Source of the DNA: JAAXHV01 sp965207165
Lineage (GTDB): Bacteria > Pseudomonadota > Gammaproteobacteria > Eutrophobiales > Eutrophobiaceae
Length of the DNA stretch: 64,000 nt
Assembly: GCA_965207165.1 (NCBI GenBank)
Contig: OZ242265.1
Location: 3,410,001-3,474,000, forward strand
Reading direction: 5' to 3'
Shown here piece by piece: positions 9,721 to 17,257 of this stretch. Position 1 is the first letter of the stretch. Every line of letters starts with the position of its first letter. Under the pieces are notes generated by a model, which was given only the letters and a program-made list of their open reading frames with translations, searched no databases and had not been told where the DNA came from. Position numbers and translations under genes: made by a program.

Positions 9721-10332
9721 TTAGCCGGCTTCTGCGGAGTGATATTTTTTCACATATTCCTGGATGGAGGCAACGCCCTGCTCCTTGGCTTCGAACAGGC
9801 TTTCCAGGTGTTCCCTGGAATTGATGATGCCCATGGTAACCACTTTACCTTGCTCATCGATCAGGACTGAGTACGGCAGCTTGCCGACCCCGTAGCTGCG
9901 TCCGAGTATTTCCGACAGCACGTAATCGAAGCGCCCCAGTTTCTGCTGCTCGATGAACTTCCTGTGCTGTTCGGCAGGGCCGTCGCTGGCCAGCACGATA
10001 TCCAGCCATCCGGTTTCTTCCTTCTGTGCCGAAAACAGCACCGGCAACAGGGTCTTGCATACCGGGCAATCGGGCGCCAGGAAAAACAGCAGCAGGCTGC
10101 GCGCAGGGTCGCGCACGCCGCCGATACGAATTTTTTTATTCTCGACGGTCAATAAATCCATTTCCGGGGCAACGTCCCCGGGGCTCAGGGCCTGGTTCAC
10201 CATCAGGGCGCCGGCAGGCGCCACCCGTTCATACAGGACGCCGATCTGCCTGACCAGCGCAAACACCATCACGCCCAGGATGATGACTATTATCCAGAGC
10301 AGCAGGTTGGAGACGATAAGGGCTTCAGGCAC
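9721..10332 (-). CDS. mauD: MauD-like membrane-anchored thioredoxin-fold protein
   Basis: One N-terminal transmembrane helix (residues about 5-27) precedes a periplasmic thioredoxin-like domain with the redox motif APDCPVCK (CxxC) and the cis-proline loop GKLPYSVLID. Length (203) and sequence match MauD, which helps form or isomerise the many disulfides of the methylamine dehydrogenase small subunit. It starts at GTG 10332 and overlaps the end of mauE by 8 bases, a sign of translational coupling. No methylamine or aralkylamine dehydrogenase gene is visible, so its client here is unknown. Confidence 0.87.
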   Translation of the reverse strand: MPEALIVSNLLLWIIVIILGVMVFALVRQIGVLYERVAPAGALMVNQALSPGDVAPEMDLLTVENKKIRIGGVRDPARSLLLFFLAPDCPVCKTLLPVLFSAQKEETGWLDIVLASDGPAEQHRKFIEQQKLGRFDYVLSEILGRSYGVGKLPYSVLIDEQGKVVTMGIINSREHLESLFEAKEQGVASIQEYVKKYHSAEAG

Positions 10333-10885
10333 GAAATTCCTCCCGGGTCAGCGAGTTAAGCAGGTCTTTATTCACCAGCAACTGGTTGATGATATTGTAG
10401 AACAGGCAACCCGTTGCGGTCGCCAGGATGATGATCAACCAGTCGAACCAGAGCAGCGTGCGCGGCATTGCCTGGCTGCCGGCGGCAAAGGCCAGAAACA
10501 GCAACAGTCCGTTGCGTGCGATCATCCATTCGCTGATGGTTTGTTTCTGGGCCGGACCGCCGCAACCGCAGTCGATATTGCGCCGTCCGCGCAACAGGTT
10601 GATGCCAATCGCGGCAATATAGATGCATAACAACGTCCCGGCAGAGAATGCCGCCGTCCGTGCCGTGGCAGGTATCAGCAGGGCAACGCCGGTCATGATT
10701 TCCACCACGGGGAGCAGGTATAAGCATTGCCGGGTCAACCCTTCCGGCAGGATCCTGTAGTTGGCCAGGGTGGTTGCGAACTCCGCCGGCGCCCGGCATT
10801 TGTGCAGTCCTGCCAGTACGAACACGTAGCTGAGCACCAGGGCGGCAACCAGGTTGATGGCGGGGTCGGAGGTAAAGTGAAACAT
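10325..10885 (-). CDS. mauE: MauE-like integral membrane protein (DoxX/MauE family)
   Basis: About 186 residues with four to five transmembrane helices and the cysteine-rich motif DCGCGG that marks MauE. In methylotrophs MauE works with MauD to move or shuffle disulfides for methylamine dehydrogenase maturation. I chose ATG 10885 (MFHFTSDPAINL); the frame stays open to a TTG at 10912. It is coupled to mauD by overlap. The 107 bases upstream separate it from the CoA-transferase gene on the same strand. Confidence 0.85.
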   Translation of the reverse strand: MFHFTSDPAINLVAALVLSYVFVLAGLHKCRAPAEFATTLANYRILPEGLTRQCLYLLPVVEIMTGVALLIPATARTAAFSAGTLLCIYIAAIGINLLRGRRNIDCGCGGPAQKQTISEWMIARNGLLLFLAFAAGSQAMPRTLLWFDWLIIILATATGCLFYNIINQLLVNKDLLNSLTREEFRA

Positions 10886-10992
10886 GGATGGACAGGATTT
10901 ACAGGATGTCAATAAAGGTTTTGTCTGGGCCCCCTGGGGCGAAAAGCATGAGTATGCGCATTTGCCCTGCCCGAGTAAAGGGCGTTTTGGCC

Positions 10993-12330
10993 CTATGACT
11001 TATAGGTTGCAGCTGTTTTTTGCTTTACTTCCTCTTCGGTGACGCCGGGCAGACGCTTTACCAGGCGCATGCCGGAAGAGTCAAAGTCGAACACCGCCAG
11101 GTCCGTGATCAACAGGTCGACGGCCTTGCCCGCGGTCAGCGGCAGGTTGCAACGGGGCACCACCTTGGAGTTGCCGCTCCTGTCACAGTGGGTCATGGTC
11201 ACGATCAGTTTTTTTGCGCCGGAGGCCAGGTCCATGGCGCCGCCGACCCCGAGCAACGGTTTGCCGGGCACGGCCCAGTTGGCCAGGTTGCCCTGCTCAT
11301 CAACCTGTAATCCCCCCATGACGGCAACGTCCACGTGGCCGCCCCGGATCATGGCGAAAGAGGTGGAACTGTCGAAATAGCTGGCGCCCGGCAACGCGGT
11401 GACCGGTACCTTGCCGGCATTGATGGGGTATTCCATGGCGCCGCCGGATTGCGGCTCAGGTCCGACGCCCAGCATGCCGTTCTCAGAATGCAGGACTATG
11501 CCGTCCTCCGGTTTGATCAGGTCCGCGACCAGGGTGGGGATGCCCACTCCCAGGTTGACGATATCACCCCGCTTCAACTCGGCCAGCGCAATCCTGGCCA
11601 TCATCATGCGGGCTTCATCCACTTTTTTAAGGCTCGCCGACACCGATGCCGAGGTGCCCAGGTGTTCCGGGTTGAGGTCGGCCTGCACCAGGTAATCGAC
11701 AAAACAGCCCGGGGTATGGATAAAATCAGGGTCGAGAGCGCCTGTGGGGACAATCTCCTCCACTTCTGCGATGACCAGTTCGGCAGCCATTGCCGCCGCC
11801 TGGTTGAAGTTGTTCTCGGTCATACGGTATTGCAGGTTGCCGATGGTATCGGCCCGCCAGGCCCTGATCACGGCAACGTCGGCGCGCAGCGCGGGGATGA
11901 ACACCATTTCCCTGCCGTCAATCTCCTTTGTCTCGCGGCCTTCCGCCAGCGGCGTACCGGCGGCGGTGGGTGTGAAAAAGCCACCCAGGCCGGCGCCGCC
12001 GGCGCGGATGGCCTCGGCCAGCGTGCCCTGGGGCAGGAGTTCGAATTCGACTTCCCCGGATTGTGCCGCGGCAACGGCTTCCGGGTTGCTGGTGAAGAAT
12101 GACCCTACGACTTTCCTGAACTGTCCGTTGCGCAGGCAGCGGCCCCCGGCCAGTCCGGGTTCGCCTACGTTGTTGCCGATATAAGTGAGCCCGGCCAGTT
12201 CGGTTTCGGAGATGGCATGCATGATGTTGGTCGGGTTGCCCGTCATGCCGAAACCGCCGACGATCAACACGTCGCCGGAGCGTACCTTGGCCGCGGCCTG
12301 TTCCAGGGTGATCTGCGGGACTGTTCTCAT
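10993..12330 (-). CDS. 3-oxoacid CoA-transferase, fused A and B subunits (probably 3-oxoadipate CoA-transferase)
   Basis: A single chain of about 445 residues carries both subunits. The N-terminal A-like domain shows GDVLIVGGFGMTGNP and GGAGLGGFFTP. The C-terminal B-like domain shows LGVGIPTLVADL and the catalytic glutamate in HSENGMLGVGP. PcaI/PcaJ and ScoA/ScoB are normally separate proteins, so this is a natural fusion, as in some SCOT-type enzymes. It starts at ATG 12330, 10 bases after the maleylacetate reductase stop. Since that reductase makes 3-oxoadipate, activation of 3-oxoadipate to its CoA ester with succinyl-CoA is the likely reaction. A thiolase to finish the route is not in the window. 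Confidence 0.87.
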   Translation of the reverse strand: MRTVPQITLEQAAAKVRSGDVLIVGGFGMTGNPTNIMHAISETELAGLTYIGNNVGEPGLAGGRCLRNGQFRKVVGSFFTSNPEAVAAAQSGEVEFELLPQGTLAEAIRAGGAGLGGFFTPTAAGTPLAEGRETKEIDGREMVFIPALRADVAVIRAWRADTIGNLQYRMTENNFNQAAAMAAELVIAEVEEIVPTGALDPDFIHTPGCFVDYLVQADLNPEHLGTSASVSASLKKVDEARMMMARIALAELKRGDIVNLGVGIPTLVADLIKPEDGIVLHSENGMLGVGPEPQSGGAMEYPINAGKVPVTALPGASYFDSSTSFAMIRGGHVDVAVMGGLQVDEQGNLANWAVPGKPLLGVGGAMDLASGAKKLIVTMTHCDRSGNSKVVPRCNLPLTAGKAVDLLITDLAVFDFDSSGMRLVKRLPGVTEEEVKQKTAATYKS

Positions 12331-12340
12331 AGTGCCTGAA

Positions 12341-13405
12341 TTATACCGGCATGGGGGGATAACCGTGCCAGGCATTCTCAAGCAGGGCGCGCACCCGGTC
12401 CCGGGTGACGGGCTCAGGGTTGTTAACCGGTTTCTCCACGGTTACCGCGGCGGCTTCATCGAGGTCCGCCTCCTTTACTCCTATGTCCTTCAACGCGGTG
12501 GGCGCGCCCAGGGTTCCTGCCAGCTCGAACAGGCCGGTCGCGGCATCGCTGACGCCCAGCGCCTCGGCGATCCGGCGGGTGGCCTCCGGCCTTGCCCCGG
12601 CGTTGTAGGCGACACCATGCGGCAGCAGGATCGTGTGGGTCTCGGCATGGGGCGTGTTAAAGGTGCCGCCGAAGGTATGGCAGAGGCGGTGGTGCAGGCC
12701 GGTGGTGCCGGTCCCCAGCGCAGCGCCGGCGAGGCTGGCGCCGTACATGGCCCCGGCACGCGCGTCCATGTTGCCGGGCTCGGAAATGATGACAGGCAGA
12801 CTGTGCGCCAGGGCGCGGATACCTTCAAGCGCCATCACCGAACTGATGGGGTTGGCGTCTTCCGCGGCTGCATTGGCGACAGCCTGGGCCATGGCGTTCA
12901 TGCCGCTGGCCGCGGCGAATGCAGGCGGCATAGTCAGGGTCAGTTCCGGGTCGTATATGGTCAGCGTCGGCACAACGACGTCATCCCGCCGGGTGATCTT
13001 GCGATTGCCCCGGGTCACCGCCCAGAGGTTGGTCATCTCGGAACCGGCGTAACTGGTGGGCAACACTATATTGGGCAGGTCCATGTTGAACGCCAGGGCC
13101 TTGCCCAGACCGGTGGTGGAACCGCCGCCCACGGAGATGGAGCAGTCGGCGTCGAGCCGTTTTACCTCCGCTATTGCCAGGTTGAGCGTTTCGACGGGCA
13201 CGTGCATCATCGCCCGCTTGAACAGACCTGCCGCCTTGTCGCCCAGTTGCTCGACGATCGCCTGTCCGGTATCGGCCTGGTGAGGCGTCGCCAGCACCAG
13301 GGCGCGTGAATAACCAAGTTTGGACAACTCCTCAGGCAGGCGTTTACGGGCGCCGGCGGCGAATATGATGTTCCAGGGTAGGGCTTTATAGCGAAAATCC
13401 ATCAC
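12341..13405 (-). CDS. Maleylacetate reductase
   Basis: An iron-type alcohol dehydrogenase family member of 354 residues. NAD binding is through SVGGGSTTGLGKA. The conserved stretch GLHHRLCHTFGGTFN and the following PHAETHT are diagnostic of the TfdF/ClcE/MacA branch. It reduces maleylacetate to 3-oxoadipate, the convergence point of chloroaromatic and hydroquinone degradation. It precedes the CoA-transferase by 10 bases and follows the LinE-like dioxygenase by 79 bases, all on one strand, so enzyme order matches pathway order. Confidence 0.92.
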   Translation of the reverse strand: MMDFRYKALPWNIIFAAGARKRLPEELSKLGYSRALVLATPHQADTGQAIVEQLGDKAAGLFKRAMMHVPVETLNLAIAEVKRLDADCSISVGGGSTTGLGKALAFNMDLPNIVLPTSYAGSEMTNLWAVTRGNRKITRRDDVVVPTLTIYDPELTLTMPPAFAAASGMNAMAQAVANAAAEDANPISSVMALEGIRALAHSLPVIISEPGNMDARAGAMYGASLAGAALGTGTTGLHHRLCHTFGGTFNTPHAETHTILLPHGVAYNAGARPEATRRIAEALGVSDAATGLFELAGTLGAPTALKDIGVKEADLDEAAAVTVEKPVNNPEPVTRDRVRALLENAWHGYPPMPV

Positions 13406-13484
13406 CGGTCAACAGGCAGATTCAATAACTGAACCGCTGCAATTCCGCTTGGCGACACCTCATTAATGATTGCCGATATTGTTT

Positions 13485-14453
13485 TCAATCATCCCTGATT
13501 TCTCCAATCACCTTGAGTACTTCATCCTTTTCGGCTTCGATCTGCGGCGACATCATCAGCTTGGTGCCAAGCGTTTCAGATGGTTCGTCGCAGGTGAAAG
13601 CGGGCTTGTGCGAACAACAGGCTTCAAACAGGGCGCCTGAGGGAGTACGGATATAAATGGAATCGAAGTAGCCGCGATCTTTCACATCGGAAAAATCGGT
13701 GAAGCCCAGGCCCTCTGTAAAAAACTTGATGGCGTCCTGTTCCTTGCGGGTGGGCACGTTATAGGCCATGTGATGGATGGCGCCTTCACCCACGGTCCAG
13801 GAACCCGGTTTGCGATCCGGTTCAATCTCAAAATCCGTGTAGGTGCCGGTGCCGCCTTCGCCCATGGCGTAACGCACCAGGTTGCTGTCGTCCGCTGCCT
13901 TGCGAGAGCCCCATGCCACCTCCAGGAATTCCTGCATGAATTCCATGTCACGGGTAGAGACCCCGGCCGCGTGGGTGCCGCGGATCATGTTTTCAGCGGG
14001 GACCGGTCCGTCAGAATACGGCGCGCGTGAATCGTCCTCGACGCCGACGATGGACAGGCGGATGTTGTGCGGGGAACGGAAATCCAGGTGCTTTTCTCCG
14101 AAGCGTTCGGTCTCCGTCACCTCGAAACCATGATCCTTCAGGCGGTTGTGCCAGTACGGCATGGAATCTTCCGGTACCGACAGGCTGACGTAGCTGACCT
14201 GGCCGCTGCCCTCAGTGGCCTTTACGCCTATGTGGGCTACCGGGAAGGTTGTGAGCAAGGTGCTTTCATCACCTACGTCGTTACCGTAGTAGATGTGGTA
14301 AACCGGTGTCGCCCCGTCGTAGAACAGGGTGCGTTTGACGCATTTCAGGCCCAGCACCTTGGTATGAAAATCGAAGTCTTCCTGCACGTTGCCGACCCCG
14401 ATGGTTATATGGTGATGACCGGTCAGGCTTGTGCCTGGTAGCTTATCGGGCAT
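13485..14453 (-). CDS. LinE/PcpA/MhqO-type (chloro)hydroquinone ring-cleaving dioxygenase
   Basis: A 322-residue vicinal-oxygen-chelate (glyoxalase-fold) dioxygenase with two duplicated halves. Probable Fe(II) ligands are a histidine in GHHHITIG (about residue 15), H227 or H228 in GAIHHMAYNVP, and E277 in GALFEACC. These match the spacing of His11, His227 and Glu276 known for PcpA. The family opens para-diols; LinE and PcpA turn chlorohydroquinones directly into maleylacetates, while MhqO-type members act on hydroquinones. The start has a strong GGAGGAG site. It heads the minus-strand operon with maleylacetate reductase and the CoA-transferase. Confidence 0.87.
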   Translation of the reverse strand: MPDKLPGTSLTGHHHITIGVGNVQEDFDFHTKVLGLKCVKRTLFYDGATPVYHIYYGNDVGDESTLLTTFPVAHIGVKATEGSGQVSYVSLSVPEDSMPYWHNRLKDHGFEVTETERFGEKHLDFRSPHNIRLSIVGVEDDSRAPYSDGPVPAENMIRGTHAAGVSTRDMEFMQEFLEVAWGSRKAADDSNLVRYAMGEGGTGTYTDFEIEPDRKPGSWTVGEGAIHHMAYNVPTRKEQDAIKFFTEGLGFTDFSDVKDRGYFDSIYIRTPSGALFEACCSHKPAFTCDEPSETLGTKLMMSPQIEAEKDEVLKVIGEIRDD

Positions 14454-14588
14454 GTTGCTTCTCCTCCTCCGGGTACAAATGTTTGGTATTCTTTCATTAC
14501 TGCTGCCTCAGGATAAAACTCTTACCAGTCCGTGACAACAGGTATAGTATTTTTAGCACAGCGGCAGCCTGATTAAAACCGAACCATC
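14454..14588. other. Start of the 315-base gap between dioxygenase and tetR genes
   Basis: This part of the gap holds the upstream region of the minus-strand dioxygenase. I see its GGAGGAG ribosome site but no clean promoter or palindrome. The rest of the gap (14589-14768) contains a plus-strand promoter and a truncated monooxygenase gene, listed separately. Confidence 0.5.
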
Positions 14589-14617
14589 TTGTACAGTTTA
14601 GAAAGTGAATCTATAAT
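14589..14617 (+). promoter_or_regulatory. Sigma70-type promoter of the monooxygenase remnant
   Basis: TTGTAC (14589-14594) and a perfect TATAAT (14612-14617) are separated by exactly 17 bases. The predicted start of transcription is near 14624, about 45 bases upstream of the remnant ATG at 14669. It is the cleanest housekeeping-type promoter I found in the window. Confidence 0.7.
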
Positions 14618-14668
14618 AATCAAGGATTATTTTCCATCCCGCCGCGGGCACACAAGGGGGGATTCTCA

Positions 14669-14788
14669 ATGAAACCGGATCAGCGTGAACCCGTATTGAT
14701 CGGTGGAGCAGGACCTGCCGGCCTGTGGGGACCGGGTGAGAAATGTGACGCTTTCGGGCAATCGCCGTTTATCTTATCTCTTCAATGA
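14669..14788 (+). pseudogene. Truncated N-terminus of an FAD-dependent monooxygenase
   Basis: A 39-codon frame starts at ATG 14669 with a strong AAGGGGGG site just upstream and ends at TGA 14786-14788. Its first 20 residues read like the opening of a phenol or p-hydroxybenzoate hydroxylase-type flavoprotein: a short leader, a beta strand, then the dinucleotide motif GGAGPAGL (GxGxxG at residues 13-18). After residue 20 the similarity stops, and the frame runs into the 3' end of the minus-strand tetR gene, which it overlaps by 20 bases. It looks like what is left of a 400-600-residue monooxygenase after a deletion. Such an enzyme would make the hydroquinone used by the neighbouring genes (inference). 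Confidence 0.7.
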
Positions 14789-15443
14789 AAGAGGAAACGA
14801 AGGAAGTTACAGCCTTGTCTACGTAGTCTTTCTGCTCCTCGGTTGTTAAAGGACCTCTGATCCCGCAATACCCGTCCAGCATGGGCTTATGCAGTATCAT
14901 GCCCCAGAAGTATTCCGCTGCCATAGCGGGATCCGCGCACCTGATCCTGCCTCTTTCAACCATTGTGGAGAGATAATTCGCTACACCTGCCATGCCGCGT
15001 CGGGGCCCGTGCTCGTAATAGGTTTTGCCTACGTAAGGTATGCGTTCGGCTTCGGCATATATGATCCGGCACAGGTTAATGTGGTCGTTTGATGTTATGA
15101 CCTTTATACCGGTCCTCCCGATCAGTTTCAGGCCCTCTTCAATACTGAGGGCCGTAAGATCCAGGTTTTCAATGGGAGCCAGGTGATCGCGTAATTTCTC
15201 ATCCAGCACGGCAATGAAAAGCGCCTGCCTGCTTCGAAAATGTTTGTATATGGTGCTTTTTGAGGAGCCGGAACGTTTTACCAGGTTATTCATACTGGCT
15301 TTTTCATAGCCCATTTCCAGGAACATTTCGGTAGCGTGTTTGATAAGCTCCTTCCGCTTCCGTATGGCGTCCTTGCGCATTTTCTTGACGGCGGGTTCCG
15401 CTTTCTGCTGAGCTGCCTGGTGCGCTTCCGGATCAATGCTCAT
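14769..15443 (-). CDS. TetR-family transcriptional regulator
   Basis: About 224 residues. After a basic leader there is a TetR helix-turn-helix domain (residues about 28-75: KHATEMFLEMGYEKASM, then SSKSTIYKHFRSRQALF). A ligand domain follows, with RGMAGVANYL and a C-terminal region of the TetR_C type. ATG 15443 (MSIDPEAHQ) is preferred; the frame stays open to a TTG at 15536. It is divergent from the glutathionyl-hydroquinone reductase gene and sits at the centre of the hydroquinone block, so it probably represses that pathway and responds to a phenolic inducer (inference). Confidence 0.85.
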   Translation of the reverse strand: MSIDPEAHQAAQQKAEPAVKKMRKDAIRKRKELIKHATEMFLEMGYEKASMNNLVKRSGSSKSTIYKHFRSRQALFIAVLDEKLRDHLAPIENLDLTALSIEEGLKLIGRTGIKVITSNDHINLCRIIYAEAERIPYVGKTYYEHGPRRGMAGVANYLSTMVERGRIRCADPAMAAEYFWGMILHKPMLDGYCGIRGPLTTEEQKDYVDKAVTSFVSSFIEEIR

Positions 15444-15554
15444 GTATGTTTGACTCGTTGTCGGTGGCTTGAATACGCGTGCGTCAAGCGCCTCATGTAA
15501 ATTCAGGGGTTCTCCTGAAAACGCACCTCCCGGCAAAAAAATAAAACGGGCGGA

Positions 15555-15569
15555 ATGTTATACTAACAT
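15555..15569. promoter_or_regulatory. Palindrome ATGTTA-TAC-TAACAT, candidate TetR operator over a -10 box
   Basis: Perfect 6-base arms around a 3-base centre lie 30 bases upstream of the glutathionyl-hydroquinone reductase start. The centre contains TATACT (15559-15564), which could be that gene's -10 element. The site sits between the divergent tetR and reductase genes, as expected for a repressor operator. No convincing -35 is visible. Confidence 0.45.
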
Positions 15570-15598
15570 GGCTTCGACACACGTTTCAGGAAACCACG

Positions 15599-16579
15599 AT
15601 GGGGTTATTGATTGACGGCAAGTGGCATGATGAATGGTATGACACCGAATCCAGCAAGGGGCGGTTCATCCGTTCTGAATCCGGGTTTCGCAACTGGGTA
15701 ACCGAAGACGGTTCTCCCGGCCCTTCAGGGACGGGAGGCTTCAAGGCCGAGGCCGATCGTTATCACCTGTATGTCTCCCATGCCTGTCCCTGGGCCAACC
15801 GCACCATGATCTACCGCAGCATTAAAGGACTTGAAGGGATGATCTCCCATTCCGTGGTCCACTGGCACCTGGGCGAGCACGGCTGGACGTTTGAACCGGG
15901 TGACGGCGTTATTCCCGACCCGTTGCATAACGCGCAATACTGTTACCAACTCTATACGGCTGCCGATCCGGAATACAGCGGCCGGGTTACCGTCCCGGTG
16001 TTGTGGGACAAACTCAAAAATACCATCGTCTCCAATGAATCATCGGAGATCATCCGCATGTTCAACAGCGAGTTCGATAACGCCGGGGCCGGGCCGGGCG
16101 ATTATTACCCCGAACATCTCAGGGATGAGATCGATGCGATTAACGAACGGGTGTTCGGGACCCTGAATAACGGCGTGTACCGGGCCGGTTTCGCCACCAC
16201 CCAGGAAGCGTATGAAGAGGCGATCTACCCACTGTTCGATACCCTGGACTGGCTTGAGGACAGGCTTCAGGAACGGCGCTACCTGACCGGCGGCCGTATT
16301 ACCGAGGCGGACTGGCGCCTGTTCACCACCTTGATACGGTTCGACCCGGTCTACGTGGGCCATTTCAAGTGCAATATCCGGCGACTGGTCGATTATCCGA
16401 ATTTATGGGGTTACACCCGCGATCTCTACCAGCAACCGGGTATTGCGGAAACGATTAACATGGAGCATATAAAAAAGTCATATTTCGGCAGCCACGAAAC
16501 GGTGAACCCGACCGGCATCGTCCCCGCAGGCCCTGATTTCCACCCCGAGGCGCCCCATGAGCGCCATTTGTTATCCTGA
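15599..16579 (+). CDS. Glutathionyl-hydroquinone reductase (YqjG/PcpF/ECM4 family)
   Basis: A 326-residue omega-like glutathione transferase. The catalytic cysteine is C63 in SHACPWANR, the same position as in E. coli YqjG. The long alpha-helical C-terminal domain includes EADWRLFTTLIRFDPVYVGHFKCN, typical of the family. It releases hydroquinone from glutathionyl-hydroquinone with a second glutathione. In Sphingobium the homologue PcpF rescues adducts formed during pentachlorophenol degradation. Its place among hydroquinone dioxygenases fits that repair role. Confidence 0.92.
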   Translation: MGLLIDGKWHDEWYDTESSKGRFIRSESGFRNWVTEDGSPGPSGTGGFKAEADRYHLYVSHACPWANRTMIYRSIKGLEGMISHSVVHWHLGEHGWTFEPGDGVIPDPLHNAQYCYQLYTAADPEYSGRVTVPVLWDKLKNTIVSNESSEIIRMFNSEFDNAGAGPGDYYPEHLRDEIDAINERVFGTLNNGVYRAGFATTQEAYEEAIYPLFDTLDWLEDRLQERRYLTGGRITEADWRLFTTLIRFDPVYVGHFKCNIRRLVDYPNLWGYTRDLYQQPGIAETINMEHIKKSYFGSHETVNPTGIVPAGPDFHPEAPHERHLLS

Positions 16580-16610
16580 TTATGTGATATACCGGGAATA
16601 TTTGGTATAT

Positions 16611-16688
16611 TTGGGGTCAGTGTAAAAACTCAGGACAGGGTTTAGTATTTTTCGACAGGGCAAGCATGAGTTTTCACACTGACCCCAA
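16611..16688. repeat. Inverted repeat of the TTGGGGTCAG family
   Basis: Arm one (16611-16632) and arm two (16667-16688) are 22-base inverted copies with one mismatch, separated by 34 bases. They begin and end with the word TTGGGGTCAG and its complement. No T-run follows on either strand, so it is not a standard terminator. Related copies lie at 45550-45564, 46938-46945 and 60396-60435. Confidence 0.75.
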
Positions 16689-16720
16689 TTATCCTTAACA
16701 CTGTCTTTGAGGGGAAAGCC

Positions 16721-17221
16721 ATGTCCGTAACGACCGTATTCGGCAGTATCGACAACTACGACAAGGGAGGCGTCGAGATTACCGGCAACGAGGAGGCCCG
16801 GGATTACCTGTTTTCCAATATGTTCGAAGTGGCGGGCAACGCCGCACCCTGGGAGCGTATTGTCGTCGCCAAAAACCTGGAGAATACCATCGAGTGTATT
16901 CGCGCCGAAGGTGACAGCCCCTGGTACATCTGCAGCCACGATGAGACCGCCCTGCTCATGCAGGGCAAAATGGAGGCCCATTTTATCAAGCCCGCGGACA
17001 GCGGACTGGCGCCTGCCGACGACAAGGAAGGGTCCGTCAGGCTGTCCGGCCGGCCGGAAGGCCAGGTCATGGGTCATGTCAAGGCTGCCCGCGGCCACAT
17101 GGTCCTGTTGCCGGCCGGCGCAGCATACCAGTTCCGCGCCGGCGAACTGGGGGTAATCTTATTGCAGACGTTACTTGGCGATGAGTCCATAGAGAAATGG
17201 GCCGAGATCTGCCAGCATTGA
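16721..17221 (+). CDS. hapC: Hydroquinone 1,2-dioxygenase, small subunit (HapC/PnpC-like)
   Basis: A 166-residue (about 18 kDa) cupin-like protein matching the small subunit of two-component hydroquinone dioxygenases such as HapCD and PnpCD. It contains the beta-rich cupin stretch DSPWYICSHDETALLMQGKM and a C-terminal half with GHMVLLPAGAAYQFRAG. This subunit supports the iron-bearing large subunit. The partner gene follows after 36 bases. A palindromic repeat lies just upstream, between this gene and the reductase. Confidence 0.85.
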   Translation: MSVTTVFGSIDNYDKGGVEITGNEEARDYLFSNMFEVAGNAAPWERIVVAKNLENTIECIRAEGDSPWYICSHDETALLMQGKMEAHFIKPADSGLAPADDKEGSVRLSGRPEGQVMGHVKAARGHMVLLPAGAAYQFRAGELGVILLQTLLGDESIEKWAEICQH

Positions 17222-17257
17222 GACTAGCAGTTAATGTTGACCTAGGGGGAGACGACT

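Noticed and set aside
10964..10983. GCCCT...AGGGC stem followed by GTTTT as a terminator
   Set aside because: The T-run is on the plus strand, but both flanking genes read on the minus strand.
11335..12102. 255-residue open frame antisense to the CoA-transferase
   Set aside because: Same reason: shadow of a clear enzyme gene with unnatural composition.
12185..13309. 374-residue open frame antisense to maleylacetate reductase
   Set aside because: Low-complexity Gly/Arg/His-rich translation, no ribosome site, and it mirrors a well-recognised gene; high GC keeps the opposite strand free of stops.
16611..16688. Inverted repeat as a rho-independent terminator
   Set aside because: No T-run on either strand and a 34-base loop; sequence matches the dispersed repeat family instead.
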